A stretch of 64,000 nt of DNA, taken from contig NZ_CP169217.1 in NCBI RefSeq assembly GCF_041897535.1, positions 2,976,001-3,040,000 of the forward strand, in the 5' to 3' direction. The translations under genes were made by a program, and so were the position numbers. Each line of letters opens with the position of its first letter. Within the stretch, counting starts at the first letter, position 1. Source of the DNA: Methylomicrobium lacus_A. Lineage in GTDB: Bacteria > Pseudomonadota > Gammaproteobacteria > Methylococcales > Methylomonadaceae. The notes under the pieces are model-generated. The model had not been told where the DNA came from. It saw only the letters and a list, made by a program, of their open reading frames with translations, and ran no database searches. Below, one piece after another: positions 45,100 to 55,500 of the stretch.

Positions 45100-46860
45100 A
45101 TGAAAAAAAAACTAGAGGTACTGCTGCGCCTGGCCGTTGAAACACTCAAAAGCGATGGCGCATTGCCCCTGGACGTAGAACCGTCCATCAACATCGATCA
45201 CAGCAAGGATCCCTTGCATGGCGATTTTGCATCGAATCTGGCCTTGATGCTGGCGAAGCCGGCCAAATCGAATCCCCGGCAACTGGCCGAGAAAATTGTC
45301 GCGGCGCTGCCAAAGGACGATGCGGTCGCCAAAGTCGAAATCGCAGGGCCGGGTTTCATCAATTTCTTCATCGATCCGGCCGGTCAGTACGACATCATCC
45401 GGGCCATCCATGACCAGGGCGTCGAATTCGGCACCAGCAAGGCGGGCGCCGGCAAACGGGTGCAGGTCGAATTTGTCTCGGCCAACCCGACCGGCCCCCT
45501 GCATGTCGGTCACGGACGCGGCGCGGCCTACGGCTCGGTCGTCGCCGATCTGCTCGCGGCGGTCGGCTTCGACGTACACCGCGAGTATTATGTGAACGAT
45601 GCCGGCCGCCAGATGGACATTCTGGCTACCAGCATTTGGCTCCGCTACCTCGAGGATTGCGGCGAAGTCGTGCATTTCCCGAGCAACGGTTACCGCGGCG
45701 AGTATGTGCGCGACATCTCCTGGGCAATTCATAAGGACTCGGGCGAAGCCTTCCGTTTTTCGGTCGAGGCGGTTTTCGAAAATATCCCGCCCGACGAACC
45801 GCAGGGCGGCGACAAGGAAATCCACATCGATGCCTTGATCGCGCGGGCTAAGGATTTGCTCGGCAGCGCGCATTACGAACATTTTTTCCAGGCCGGCCTG
45901 AACAACATCCTGGACGACATTCGGGCCGACTTGCAGGAGTTTGGCGTCGACTATCAGGAATGGTTCTCCGAACGCAGCCTGATGGCTGACGATTCGGTCG
46001 CGAAGGCGCTCGACCGCCTGCGCGCCGGTGGCCATCTTTACGAACAGGACGGCGCGACCTGGTTTGCCTCGAGCCGGCTCGGCGATGAAAAGGACCGCGT
46101 GGTGCAGCGCGAAAACGGCCAATACACCTATTTCGCGTCCGATATCGCCTATCACATGAACAAGCTGGACCGGGGGTTCGAAGAGATCATCAACATCTGG
46201 GGCGCCGATCACCACGGTTATATTCCGCGGGTGAAGGCCGCTATGACCGCCCTCGGCGCCGATGCCTCCAAATTGAAGGTGTTGCTGGTGCAGTTTGCGA
46301 CGCTATACCGCGGCGAAGAAAAGGTGCAGATGTCGACCCGTTCGGGCGAGTTTGTGACCTTGAGACAACTGCGCAACGAAGTCGGCAAGGATGCGGCGCG
46401 CTTCTTCTATGTGCTGCGCCGTTCCGAGCAGCACATGGATTTCGACTTGAAGCTGGCGACCTCCAGAACCAACGACAATCCGGTGTTTTATGTGCAGTAT
46501 GCGCACGCGCGGGTGTGCAGCGTGTTCCGCCAACTCGACGAGAAAGGGCTGGACAGAAACCTGCCGCTCGGCATGGAAAACCTCGGCTTGCTGAGCGAGG
46601 AGCACGAGATGAATTTGGTGACCAAGCTGGCGCGCTATCCCGAGACGCTGGAGCGCGCCGCGCTGCAACACGAGCCGCATCAGTTGATCCTGTACCTGCG
46701 CGAGTTGGCGAACGATTTTCATGCCTACTACAACGCGCATAAGGTACTGGTCGAGGACGCGCCGTTGCGCAACGCCCGCTTGAATCTGATCGCCGCGGTC
46801 AGGCAAGTGCTTGCCAACGGCTTGGGATTGTTGAATATCACCACGCCTGAAACAATGTAA
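45100..46860 (+). CDS. argS: Arginyl-tRNA synthetase
   Basis: A 586-residue class I synthetase. It starts MKKKLEVLLRLAVETLKSDG with the N-terminal Add-1 domain (HGDFASNLALMLAK), has the HIGH motif in VSANPTGPLHVGHGRGAAYG, the body with GADHHGYIPRVKAAM, the KMSKS-equivalent VQMSTRSGEF and the anticodon-binding DALR domain (DNPVFYVQYAHARVCSVFRQ) to the C terminus. I chose the ATG at 45100 over the in-frame ATG at 45058 because the family starts there; neither has a strong ribosome site. The SPOR gene follows with one base between. Confidence 0.96.
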   Translation: MKKKLEVLLRLAVETLKSDGALPLDVEPSINIDHSKDPLHGDFASNLALMLAKPAKSNPRQLAEKIVAALPKDDAVAKVEIAGPGFINFFIDPAGQYDIIRAIHDQGVEFGTSKAGAGKRVQVEFVSANPTGPLHVGHGRGAAYGSVVADLLAAVGFDVHREYYVNDAGRQMDILATSIWLRYLEDCGEVVHFPSNGYRGEYVRDISWAIHKDSGEAFRFSVEAVFENIPPDEPQGGDKEIHIDALIARAKDLLGSAHYEHFFQAGLNNILDDIRADLQEFGVDYQEWFSERSLMADDSVAKALDRLRAGGHLYEQDGATWFASSRLGDEKDRVVQRENGQYTYFASDIAYHMNKLDRGFEEIINIWGADHHGYIPRVKAAMTALGADASKLKVLLVQFATLYRGEEKVQMSTRSGEFVTLRQLRNEVGKDAARFFYVLRRSEQHMDFDLKLATSRTNDNPVFYVQYAHARVCSVFRQLDEKGLDRNLPLGMENLGLLSEEHEMNLVTKLARYPETLERAALQHEPHQLILYLRELANDFHAYYNAHKVLVEDAPLRNARLNLIAAVRQVLANGLGLLNITTPETM

Positions 46861-46861
46861 C

Positions 46862-47476
46862 ATGGCCAGAGATTACAAATACAGAGCCCAGGATCCGCGC
46901 GGCGGCCGCCGGCCCAAGCAGAAAGACGGCATGTCGATGTGGCGGTGGATGCTGATCACCGCGTTGATCATCGGCTTTGTGGTCTTTCTGTTTTACATCG
47001 GCAGCAAGGGCGCCCAACAGACAGGCTCCCAGCAGGCCGCCAACCCGCCTGTTGCGGAAAAACCGGCTAATGGTTCGGCGCCAAAGCCTGAGGATAAAAC
47101 CGGGCAAAAAGTCGAGGCGGTGCCCAAGCCGCAAGGCCCGCAATTCGATTTTTATCAGTATTTGCCGAAAAAAGAAATCATCGTGCCCGATCATGAGATC
47201 AACACGCGCACGCGCGAGGAGCGGGTCGGCAAGGCCAAGGCAAGCCACTACATTCTGCTGGCGGGTTCCTACCAGGATGGCGAGGAAGCCGATAGTCTGC
47301 GCGCCAAACTGGCCATGATGGGGATCGAGTCGCGTATCGAAAGAACCAAGGTAGGCAGCGTGGTCTGGCATCGCGTGATGTTGGGGCCTTATACGCGCAT
47401 GGCCAGCGTCAGCGTGATCCGCTCGCGCTTGCGGCAAAACGGTATCGATGTGATCGTGACCGAGTCGGGGCAGTAA
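46862..47476 (+). CDS. SPOR-domain membrane protein (FtsN-like position)
   Basis: A 204-residue bitopic inner-membrane protein. A short basic cytoplasmic part (ARDYKYRAQDPRGGRRPKQK) precedes one membrane helix (WRWMLITALIIGFVVFLFYI, residues 25-44), then a Pro/Lys-rich linker to about 125, and a terminal SPOR domain (SHYILLAGSYQDGEEADSLR … IDVIVTESGQ), which binds denuded peptidoglycan strands at division sites. The argS-SPOR order recalls argS-ftsN of gammaproteobacteria, so it may be the local FtsN, although the sequence between helix and SPOR is not conserved enough to be sure. A terminator follows. Confidence 0.88.
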   Translation: MARDYKYRAQDPRGGRRPKQKDGMSMWRWMLITALIIGFVVFLFYIGSKGAQQTGSQQAANPPVAEKPANGSAPKPEDKTGQKVEAVPKPQGPQFDFYQYLPKKEIIVPDHEINTRTREERVGKAKASHYILLAGSYQDGEEADSLRAKLAMMGIESRIERTKVGSVVWHRVMLGPYTRMASVSVIRSRLRQNGIDVIVTESGQ

Positions 47477-47511
47477 TGGCTCGGTAACCTCGGCATCCGC
47501 ATTGAACTAGC

Positions 47512-47540
47512 AAAGCGCCCGGAGAAATCACGGGCGCTTT
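47512..47540 (+). terminator. Terminator after the argS–SPOR pair
   Basis: A perfect 10-bp stem (AAAGCGCCCG with CGGGCGCTTT, nine-base loop) about 35 bases after the SPOR gene stop. The T-run is short and interrupted (TTTCCCCTTT). Confidence 0.7.
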
Positions 47541-48062
47541 CCCCTTTCCAGGCGATCCCGGGTTCGTAGGATTTTCGTCTTCAATTTTGTGAATTGGTTC
47601 ACGCTATCAAAACAATATTTGCAGTAGATAAGGGCCGCACCCGCATGCAGTCCTTGTTCTGCGGTTTTCAGTAATGCCTTGAAAACATAGGCTTTAATCC
47701 TCCTCTCCTGCCTGCATTGTGCCAACAAGGCGGCCCCGCTCGCATGCGGTCATCCTGATGTCGGTTTTGCCGATCTGCCTCCAGCCCAAATAAAAAAGAT
47801 ATTTTGCATTATCTTTAATTCATCCGTTTTGCCGTGACGTCTGGAAATCTCCCCCTTTTTTGACACCCCTGCGTTCTCTGCTACCTTTGGGGTATCGAAA
47901 ACTTGAATGTCCCTCTAGGTTTTTCGGCCGAGCAACAGTGTTTGGGTGTTTTCTATAGGCTCTTCGAGCGTCATAGGTCGAGGTGCTCCGTCCAGGAAAC
48001 AGGTTAAACCGGTAAATCATTCCGTCTGAAAGGACGACAACAAACTGACAGGAGAAAACCTG
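47541..48062. other. Long intergenic region, possible structured leader of the sensor gene
   Basis: About 520 bases before the PAS/ATPase sensor gene. CGAAAAC (near 47896) and GTTTTTCG (near 47923) can pair. GTCC (near 47990) can pair with GGAC (near 48033), enclosing the 14-mer GTTAAACCGGTAAA shared with the region at 17.4 kb. A leftward frame at 47528-47728 begins at TTG and is not convincing. The length suggests a regulated leader, but I recognise no known riboswitch. Confidence 0.4.
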
Positions 48063-49982
48063 ATGCAAGACATTTTTCGCCGTATTGCCGGCCGGATGCT
48101 GGAGCAGCCCATGCGGGTGTTGTGCGTGATGGGGGGCGCGGTGACATTGACTTATCTCGTGACGGCTGCCGGGATGCGCGATTTGCACAACAATCCGGAG
48201 CGGCTCAAAATGAGCGCCGAGCAGGCGGAAGCCGTGCAGACGATCAACCTCGGGTTGATCCGGAAAAGCATCAATGGCGACGGTCCTGCGGCTTTTGGGG
48301 GTGACGACAAGATTCTCGGCGCCATCGAGCAACTGGAGCGGGTTCATGCCGCATTGCTCGCGGGTCAGGATAAGCCTCTGGATACGTTGCTGAAGGAATA
48401 CACGGCGTCCGCCGACAAGCTGCAGAAGATGCCGCCGCACGCGCTGAATAGTACCGATCCCGAATTGCGCAGGCTGCTGGATTCACTGTCGCCACGCTTA
48501 TTGCAGGAGATGCGCCGAGTCAGTACTGGCTATCAACAGCACAGCGAGGCGATGCTCGGCAACGTGGCGAACAAGCAGCACTGGATGTTTGCGGTTTCGC
48601 TCGGTTCCCTGGTGATGATCGGCATGCTGTTGTTGCAGCCCTTATTGCAGCAGTTGCGGGACAGCGCATTGCGGATGCGCCAGGAAAAGCTCCTGGCGGA
48701 CAAGGTGATAGATACCGTGCCGGTCTCTATTTTCGGTCTGGATGCCGACGGCAACGTGGTGCTGATGAATCGCCATGCCGAACGGCATTGCGGCTGGAGC
48801 GCAGGCGAAATCAAGGGGGATGGTTTTTTTGCGCGGTTGATTCCGGCCGAACAGAGGCATGAATTGCAGGCGCTGTTTAACGGCATGATGTCCGGCGCGC
48901 ACGCGGCGTTTGCCCGAATCGAGGCGCCCATGATGAATGCTTCGGGTAAACAAATGCCGATGGACTGGCATATGACGGTGATCGAAGAACCCGCCTCCGG
49001 CAAACCGGGCATGTTTCTGCTCACCGGTGCCGAGGCTTCCGTGAACCAGGGCGATTCGGTGCTTCCGCAAACCGCCGATGCCAATTTGCTGCAATTCAAT
49101 GCCCGGCAGCAGGATGAGGTTATCTTACCCGGTGGCGATGCCTTGATTCCGGGCACCGCGCACGGCGAAGCCGACAACATTATCCGCATGCCGGCTTCCC
49201 TGTGCCGTCGCAACGGGCGTCCAATTACCCAGGCGGCGAAGGATAGCATTGCATTTTTTACCGAAGACGGTTACTCCGGATTTTCGAGACACTTCGATCA
49301 GGATCGTATTTGCCGTATCCTGCCAAGGCATAACGATTTTTGTAATAAGCTGGGCTGGAACCGGCTGTTGAATCAGCATAACGAATCGCTCGATGACGAT
49401 TTGTATGCGCTGATGCCCAGCAAGTCCGAATACCGCCATTTCGAATTGAAGCGTACGGATGACGAGGCGGCCATTACCGAATCGGTCTCTGCCTGGCTCA
49501 GGGATCATCATAACCTGCCGAACGATCTGCTGGACGCCGTATTGACCGTGCTGGACGAAATGATCGAAAACAGCCTGTACTCTGCGCCGCGCGACAACAG
49601 CGGCATGCCTTATTATACGAAAGGCGAGGCGAGGGAATTGGCTTCTTATGAGGAAATCAGCGTCGATGTCGCGCGGGGCGGCGATATTTTGGGGCTGATG
49701 ATTACCGATTACTGGGGAACCTTGACACCCGGGGTTTTTTTCAAGAGCCTGGCGCGGGCGATGGAGGGCGGTATTGAAGTCAGGGAAAGCGGCGTCGGTC
49801 TGTATATGATCTGGCGGCTGTCCGATTATTTGCAGGTTCGCGTGCATCCGCAAAAATGCACGCAAGTGACCGTGCTGTGGGATATCGGCAGCGGCTTTAT
49901 TGATCGAAATGTAGACGCCGGGCTGCAGTTTTTGTATCACAACGACTATGAAGCGCCTTATCAAGTGCGGGCCACGATCTAA
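48063..49982 (+). CDS. Membrane PAS sensor fused to an RsbW/GHKL-type ATPase
   Basis: A 639-residue protein. It has a membrane helix (residues 17-36, MRVLCVMGGAVTLTYLV), a helical periplasmic domain of about 135 residues somewhat like the PilJ sensor domain, a second helix (174-196), and a PAS domain (212-325, DKVIDTVPVSIFGLDADGNVV). A linker leads to a C-terminal ATPase (about 470-610) with the N box DEMIENS (498-504), an ITDYWG G1-like element and the G2-like ESGVGLYMIW (574-583). No dimerisation/His box (HisKA) precedes it and there is no receiver domain, so it fits the serine-kinase anti-sigma (RsbW/SpoIIAB) branch or a signalling ATPase better than a histidine kinase. Partner proteins are not adjacent. 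AGGAG precedes the start. Confidence 0.72.
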   Translation: MQDIFRRIAGRMLEQPMRVLCVMGGAVTLTYLVTAAGMRDLHNNPERLKMSAEQAEAVQTINLGLIRKSINGDGPAAFGGDDKILGAIEQLERVHAALLAGQDKPLDTLLKEYTASADKLQKMPPHALNSTDPELRRLLDSLSPRLLQEMRRVSTGYQQHSEAMLGNVANKQHWMFAVSLGSLVMIGMLLLQPLLQQLRDSALRMRQEKLLADKVIDTVPVSIFGLDADGNVVLMNRHAERHCGWSAGEIKGDGFFARLIPAEQRHELQALFNGMMSGAHAAFARIEAPMMNASGKQMPMDWHMTVIEEPASGKPGMFLLTGAEASVNQGDSVLPQTADANLLQFNARQQDEVILPGGDALIPGTAHGEADNIIRMPASLCRRNGRPITQAAKDSIAFFTEDGYSGFSRHFDQDRICRILPRHNDFCNKLGWNRLLNQHNESLDDDLYALMPSKSEYRHFELKRTDDEAAITESVSAWLRDHHNLPNDLLDAVLTVLDEMIENSLYSAPRDNSGMPYYTKGEARELASYEEISVDVARGGDILGLMITDYWGTLTPGVFFKSLARAMEGGIEVRESGVGLYMIWRLSDYLQVRVHPQKCTQVTVLWDIGSGFIDRNVDAGLQFLYHNDYEAPYQVRATI

Positions 49983-50017
49983 ATTGCGAGGCGTGGCGTT
50001 GGCAGCCCTTTTGTGAG

Positions 50018-52408
50018 CTAGGCGCCTTCGACCTTTTCCTCATCCGCATTCGCCATGTCCGAAATTTCCTTCAGTCGGGAGATGGCTTTGAAGTTGATGC
50101 TATTCTCCGGATAATTGCCGTCATGATCGGCCGTGCCGGCCAGCTGGCCGGTCAGTAGTTCGAGCGTTTGATCGACGTTCGACACCGCATAAACCGAAAA
50201 CAATCCCTTCGCAACCGCGTCGATCACGTCCTGCTTCAGCATCAGATTGCGTTTGTTGGCGGCCGGAATGATCACCGCATGATGGCCGTCCAGACCGCGC
50301 GCCTTGCAAAGTCTGAAATAACCCTCGATTTTTTCGTTCACGCCGCCGATCGCCTGCGCCTCGCCATATTGATTGATCGAGCCGGTCAGCGCGAACGACT
50401 GTTTGATCGGCGTGCGGGTCAGCGCCGAAATCAGGCAGCACAGTTCGGCCAGCGAGGCGCTGTCGCCGTCGATTTCACCGTAGGACTGCTCGATCGCGAT
50501 GCTGGCCGAAATCGCCAACGGAAACTGCTGCGCGTAGGTATGGCCGAGATAACCGGTCAGGATCATCACACCTTTCGAGTGGATCGCCAGGCCGAGCTCG
50601 GCCTCGCCTTCGATATCGACGATGCCGCGCGAGCCCGGATACACGGTCGCGGTGATCCGCGCCGGCGCGCCGAAGCTGCTGCCGCCGATTTCGAGCACGG
50701 TCAGACCGTTGATCTTGCCGATCGCTTCGCCTTCGGTATCGATCAGGATCGTGCCGTCGAGCATTTCTTCGAGCATGATCTCGGCAATCCGCCCGTTACG
50801 GAATTCACGGGCGGCTAGCGCCTCTTCGATCTGCTGCCTGTCGATCCGGTCAAGCTTCGCCTTCGCGCAAAACAAACTCGCTTCGCCGATGATGTCGAGC
50901 GATTCGGTGATCCGCGCGGAAAAATGATGCTGGTTCTCGGACAACCGGCAGCTGTGTTCGATCAGTGCCTCGATCGCGGCCCGGGTCAGCGGTTTCGCTC
51001 CGGAATCCTTCGCATGGCGGTTCATCAGCGCGGCAAACTGTTTCATCGATCCGGCATCGCGCGGAATATAATGGTCGAAGTCGGCCAGGATTCTGAACAT
51101 TTCGTTGAATTCGCTGTCCAGTTCTTCGAGCAGATAATAAATGTCGCGCGAGCCGACCAGGATCACCTTTACATTCAGCGGAATCACTTCCGGTTTCAGG
51201 GTAATCGTATTGATGCCGATTTCCGAGTAAGGCGATTCGATCTCGATCTTGCCGGCCTGCAAGGCGCGCTTCAGCCCTTCCCAGACGAAGGGATAAGTCA
51301 GCATTTTCTCCGCATCGAGAACCAGATAGCCGCCGTTCGCCCGGTGCAAGGAACCTGCGCAGATGCGCCGGTAATTGGTGACCAGGGTGCCCTGTTCGCT
51401 GACATATTCGATGCGGCCGAACAGGTTTTGATAAGTCGGATGCGGCTCGTGGATCACCGGCGCGCCGTGTTCGAGCTTGTTGTCGACCAATATATTCGGC
51501 GCATACAATTCGGTCAGCACCTGCCGCCGGTTCGCAAATTCGCGGGGATCGATCGTCCGTCCCGGCATCAGGTATTCGGGAATCGTGTTGCGCAGATTTT
51601 TGTCGATTTCGGCGAGATAGGTGATCACATCGTCGAAATTCTGATATTTGTCGTTCAGCTCGGCGAACAACGGTTCGATCGCCAGACTGATCGTATCGTT
51701 GTCGAGCTGCTTGATCTTTTCGACCAACGCCCTTCGCCATTGCGGCAATTCGAGCAGCACGTCGCTCAAATATTCCTCAAGCTCCTCGACCTGCTTGTGA
51801 AAGGTGTCGCGTTCGGCCTGCGGCAATTGCGTGAACTGATTGTCGTCGAGCGCCTTGCCTTCCCGGATCGGCGCGAACGAAATCTGCTCGCTTTCCCGGA
51901 ACAGCGCGATGCTCATCGCCAGCGCTTTCTGATCGACCAAGTCGATCGCGTTGTTGTAATACTGATTGAAATGCCGCTCGATCGATGTCTTTTTTTGCTG
52001 ATAGGTCGGGCTTTCGAAGGCGGCCGGGAAGGTCGCGAGCAGATTGTCGATCAGATGTTCGATATCCGCGCTGAATACCGCGCCGTATTCGGGCGGCAAT
52101 TCGATCGCGACCGGTTCGCGCGGATTCTGAAAATTGTCCGCATAGGCATAGGAGGGAGGCGCGTCCTGCTGTTCGGCGATCGCGGTCAGATGCTGGCTGA
52201 TCATCGACAGGCGGCCGATTCCCGGCTCGCCCATCACATAGATGTTATAGCCGGGCCGGGTCATCGCGACGCCGAATTCGAGCGCCGATTGCGCCCGGGC
52301 TTGCCCCAGTATCGGCGCATGCGGCATCGACGCTTCCTCAAGATCGACGCCGGTCAGATCGATATGCAGTTTCAGGGCTTCGGCAGGCAGTTTGGAGACG
52401 GTGGTCAT
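50018..52408 (-). CDS. Lon-related ATP-dependent protease (COG1067, LonB/LonC-like)
   Basis: A 796-residue second Lon-type protease without the N-terminal LON domain. The degenerate P-loop YVMGEPGIGRLS has Arg where Walker A has Lys, as is usual in this family, with an inserted helical region (residues 100-280). The AAA part continues with RANGGYLVLDAEKML. The protease domain has the catalytic Ser in IDGDSASLAE and the Lys in IGGVNEKIEGY, so activity is expected. It is a separate transcript, divergent from nifJ. Its ATPase use and substrates are uncertain. Confidence 0.93.
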   Translation of the reverse strand: MTTVSKLPAEALKLHIDLTGVDLEEASMPHAPILGQARAQSALEFGVAMTRPGYNIYVMGEPGIGRLSMISQHLTAIAEQQDAPPSYAYADNFQNPREPVAIELPPEYGAVFSADIEHLIDNLLATFPAAFESPTYQQKKTSIERHFNQYYNNAIDLVDQKALAMSIALFRESEQISFAPIREGKALDDNQFTQLPQAERDTFHKQVEELEEYLSDVLLELPQWRRALVEKIKQLDNDTISLAIEPLFAELNDKYQNFDDVITYLAEIDKNLRNTIPEYLMPGRTIDPREFANRRQVLTELYAPNILVDNKLEHGAPVIHEPHPTYQNLFGRIEYVSEQGTLVTNYRRICAGSLHRANGGYLVLDAEKMLTYPFVWEGLKRALQAGKIEIESPYSEIGINTITLKPEVIPLNVKVILVGSRDIYYLLEELDSEFNEMFRILADFDHYIPRDAGSMKQFAALMNRHAKDSGAKPLTRAAIEALIEHSCRLSENQHHFSARITESLDIIGEASLFCAKAKLDRIDRQQIEEALAAREFRNGRIAEIMLEEMLDGTILIDTEGEAIGKINGLTVLEIGGSSFGAPARITATVYPGSRGIVDIEGEAELGLAIHSKGVMILTGYLGHTYAQQFPLAISASIAIEQSYGEIDGDSASLAELCCLISALTRTPIKQSFALTGSINQYGEAQAIGGVNEKIEGYFRLCKARGLDGHHAVIIPAANKRNLMLKQDVIDAVAKGLFSVYAVSNVDQTLELLTGQLAGTADHDGNYPENSINFKAISRLKEISDMANADEEKVEGA

Positions 52409-52523
52409 TCAGCGTTCGGATGGAATCTAAGGAGAGAAACTGTCGATTCTACCATTTTTCGGCACAGGTTCGAAAAACCGCCGCAGTCACGCGGGTTGGC
52501 AGCGCGGCAGGATGGTTTTAGAG

Positions 52524-52529
52524 TACAAT
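52524..52529 (+). promoter_or_regulatory. Possible -10 box of nifJ
   Basis: TACAAT 47 bases before the nifJ ATG, in the divergent gap with the Lon-related gene. No firm -35 was found. Confidence 0.35.
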
Positions 52530-52575
52530 CCCGGAGGAACCCGTGATTCACAACCTTAATATTGAGGTAACGTGT

Positions 52576-55500
52576 ATGCAAAAGAGCAAAACCACGATCG
52601 ACGGCAACGAAGCGGCCGTCACGGTCGCTTATTTGACCAGTGAAGTGATCGCGATTTATCCGATCACGCCGGCGTCGCCGATGGGCGAGTTGGCCGATAA
52701 ATGGGCATCCGAACGGCGCGGGAATCTCTGGGGCACGACGCCGAGCATCATCGAGATGCAGAGCGAGGCGGGCGCGGCCGGCGCGATCCACGGCGCCTTG
52801 CAGAACGGCGCCCTGGCGACGACCTTTACCGCCTCGCAGGGCCTGCTGCTGATGATTCCGAACATGTACAAGATCGCCGGCGAGTTGACCCCGGCGGTGT
52901 TCCATGTCGCGGCAAGGTCGCTGGCGAGCCAGGCGCTGTCGATCTTCGGCGACCACAGCGACGTGATGGCGGCCAGGGCTACCGGTTTTGCGTTTCTGGC
53001 GTCCAATTCGGTGCAGGAGGCGCAGGATTTCGCGTTGATCGCGCAGGCCGCCACCTTGGCCGCGCGGATACCGATCGTGCATTTTTTCGACGGTTTCCGA
53101 ACCTCGCATGAGATCGCCAGCATCGAACCGCTCAACCAGCAAACGATTCGCGTGCTGATCGATGACCAACTGATCGCCGCGCACCGACGGCGGGCCTTGT
53201 CGCCCGAGCATCCGGTGCTGCGCGGTTCGACGCAGAATCCGGATATTTATTTCCAGGCGCGCGAGACGGTCAATCCTTACTACCAGGCGATGCCCGGCAT
53301 CGTGCAGGACACGATGGACCGCTTCGCCGAATTGACCGGCCGCCATTACCGCCTGTTCGACTATGTCGGCCCTGCCGATGCCGAAAAGGCGATCGTCCTG
53401 ATCGGTTCCGGCGCGGAGACGGTCGAAGAGACGGTCGAGCATCTGGCCGCGCGCGGCGAAAAAGTCGGTTTGCTGAAGGTGCGGCTGTTTCGGCCTTTCT
53501 GTGCCGAGGCCTTGCTGGCGGCGCTGCCGAAGACGCTGCGCCGACTCGCGGTGCTGGACCGCACCAAGGAAGCCGGCGCGGACGGCGACCCCTTATACAA
53601 AGATATTCTGACCGCGCTCGCGCAAGACGCGATGGGCGCACAGCCTTGCTTTGCCGCGTTGCCAAAGGTGATCGGCGGAAGATATGGGCTGTCGTCGAAA
53701 GAGTTCACGCCGGGCATGGTCAAAGCCGTTTTCGACGAACTGGAGAAGCAGGAGCCGAAAAATCAGTTTACGATCGGCATCGATGACGATGTCGGCCATA
53801 CCAGCTTGCGCTGGGATGCGGGCTTTCGCACCGATGCCTCGAAACAGGCGGTCAACGCGCTGTTTTACGGCCTCGGCAGCGACGGCACGGTCAGCGCGAA
53901 CAAGAATTCGATCAAGATCATCGGCGACAAGACGCAGGGTTACGCGCAAGGCTATTTCGTCTACGATTCGCGGAAATCCGGCGCGGTGACCGTTTCGCAT
54001 CTGCGCTTCGGCAAAGAAAAAATCCGTTCGACCTACCTGATCGGCAACGGCGAGGCCGGTTTTATCGCCTGCCATCAGCCGGTGTTTCTTGAGCGTTACC
54101 GGATGCTCGACAAGGCCGCGCAGGGTTCTGTGTTTCTCTTGAATTCGTCGCTGCCGGCCGATCAGGTCTGGGCATCGCTGCCGCGCTCGATGCAGGCCGC
54201 GATGATCGAAAAGCAAATCGCGTTTTATACGATCGACGCCTATGCGATCGCGGAGGCATCGGGCCTCGGACGCCTGATCAACACGGTCATGCAGGCCTGT
54301 TTCTTCGCGTTGGTCGAGATCATTCCGAAGATTGATGCGATCGCCGCGATCAAGGCGGCCGTACAAAAAACCTATCAGAAGGCCGGGCAGCGGATACTCG
54401 AGGCGAACCTGAACGCGATCGATGCGGCGCTGGCCAACCTGCATCGCGTCGCGGTGCCGAGCGATGCCACCAGCCAAAGCGAAATCCCGCCGCCGGTGCC
54501 GGCCGATGCGCCCGAGTTCATCAAAAACGTGACCGGCGAAATCATCGCCGGCCGCGGCGATGCGGTGCCGGTCAGCTTTTTGTCGGCCGACGGCACCTTT
54601 CCGACCGCGACTTCGGTCTGGGACAAACGCAATCTGGCGCTCGAAATTCCGGTCTGGGAAAGCGACCTCTGCACGCAGTGCGGCAAATGCGTGTTCGTCT
54701 GCCCACATAGCGTGATCCGCAGCAAGGTGTTTGCACCGGAACAGGTCAAGGATGCGCCTCCGACGTTCAAATATGTGCCGGTCAAGAGCAAGGCGTTCGA
54801 GAATCTGCTGATCAGCTATCAGGTCTCGCCGGAGGATTGCACCGGTTGCAGCCTGTGTGTGGACGTCTGTCCGATCCGCGATCCTTTGAAGCCGGAGCGC
54901 AAGGCGGTCAACATGGCCCCGCAGCCGCCGCTGCGCAAACAGGAAAGCGCCAACTGGCGGTTTTTCGAAAGCATCCGGGATTTCGAGCGCGGCGCGCTGC
55001 ATCATAACAAGATTCCGGAGGCGATGCACCTGCGTCCTCTGTTCGAGTTTCCGAGCGCCTGCGCCGGTTGCGGCGAAACGCCTTACATCCGGCTTGCGAC
55101 GCAGCTGTTCGGCGACCGGATGGTGGTCGCGAATGCGACCGGCTGCTCGTCGATTTACGGAGGCAATCTTCCGACCACGCCGTGGAGCCGGAATAGCGAG
55201 GGCAGGGGGCCGGCCTGGGCGAATTCCCTGTTCGAGGACAATGCCGAATTCGGCCTCGGCATGCGGATCGCGATCGACAAGCAGAAGGAATATGCGGAGG
55301 AGTTGCTGGAAACTTTGCGCGGCGAGATCGGCGCGGAGTTGACCGACGCGATCTTGAGTGCCGATCAGAGCGACGAGGCCGGAATCTATGAGCAGCATGA
55401 GCGGGTCGCAGTATTGAAGGAAAGATTGAGCGCTCTAAACGACGAGGCTGCGTCGCGTCTGCTCGCCGTCGTGGATACGCTGGTCAAACGCAGCGTCTGG

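Noticed and set aside
47528..47728. A 66-codon leftward frame after the SPOR gene
   Set aside because: Starts at TTG without a ribosome site and overlaps the terminator.
50924..52546. A 540-codon rightward open frame opposite the Lon-related gene
   Set aside because: Antisense shadow; the protease catalytic motifs are on the minus strand.
53593..55398. A 601-codon leftward open frame opposite nifJ
   Set aside because: Antisense to nifJ, which has all cofactor motifs on the plus strand.
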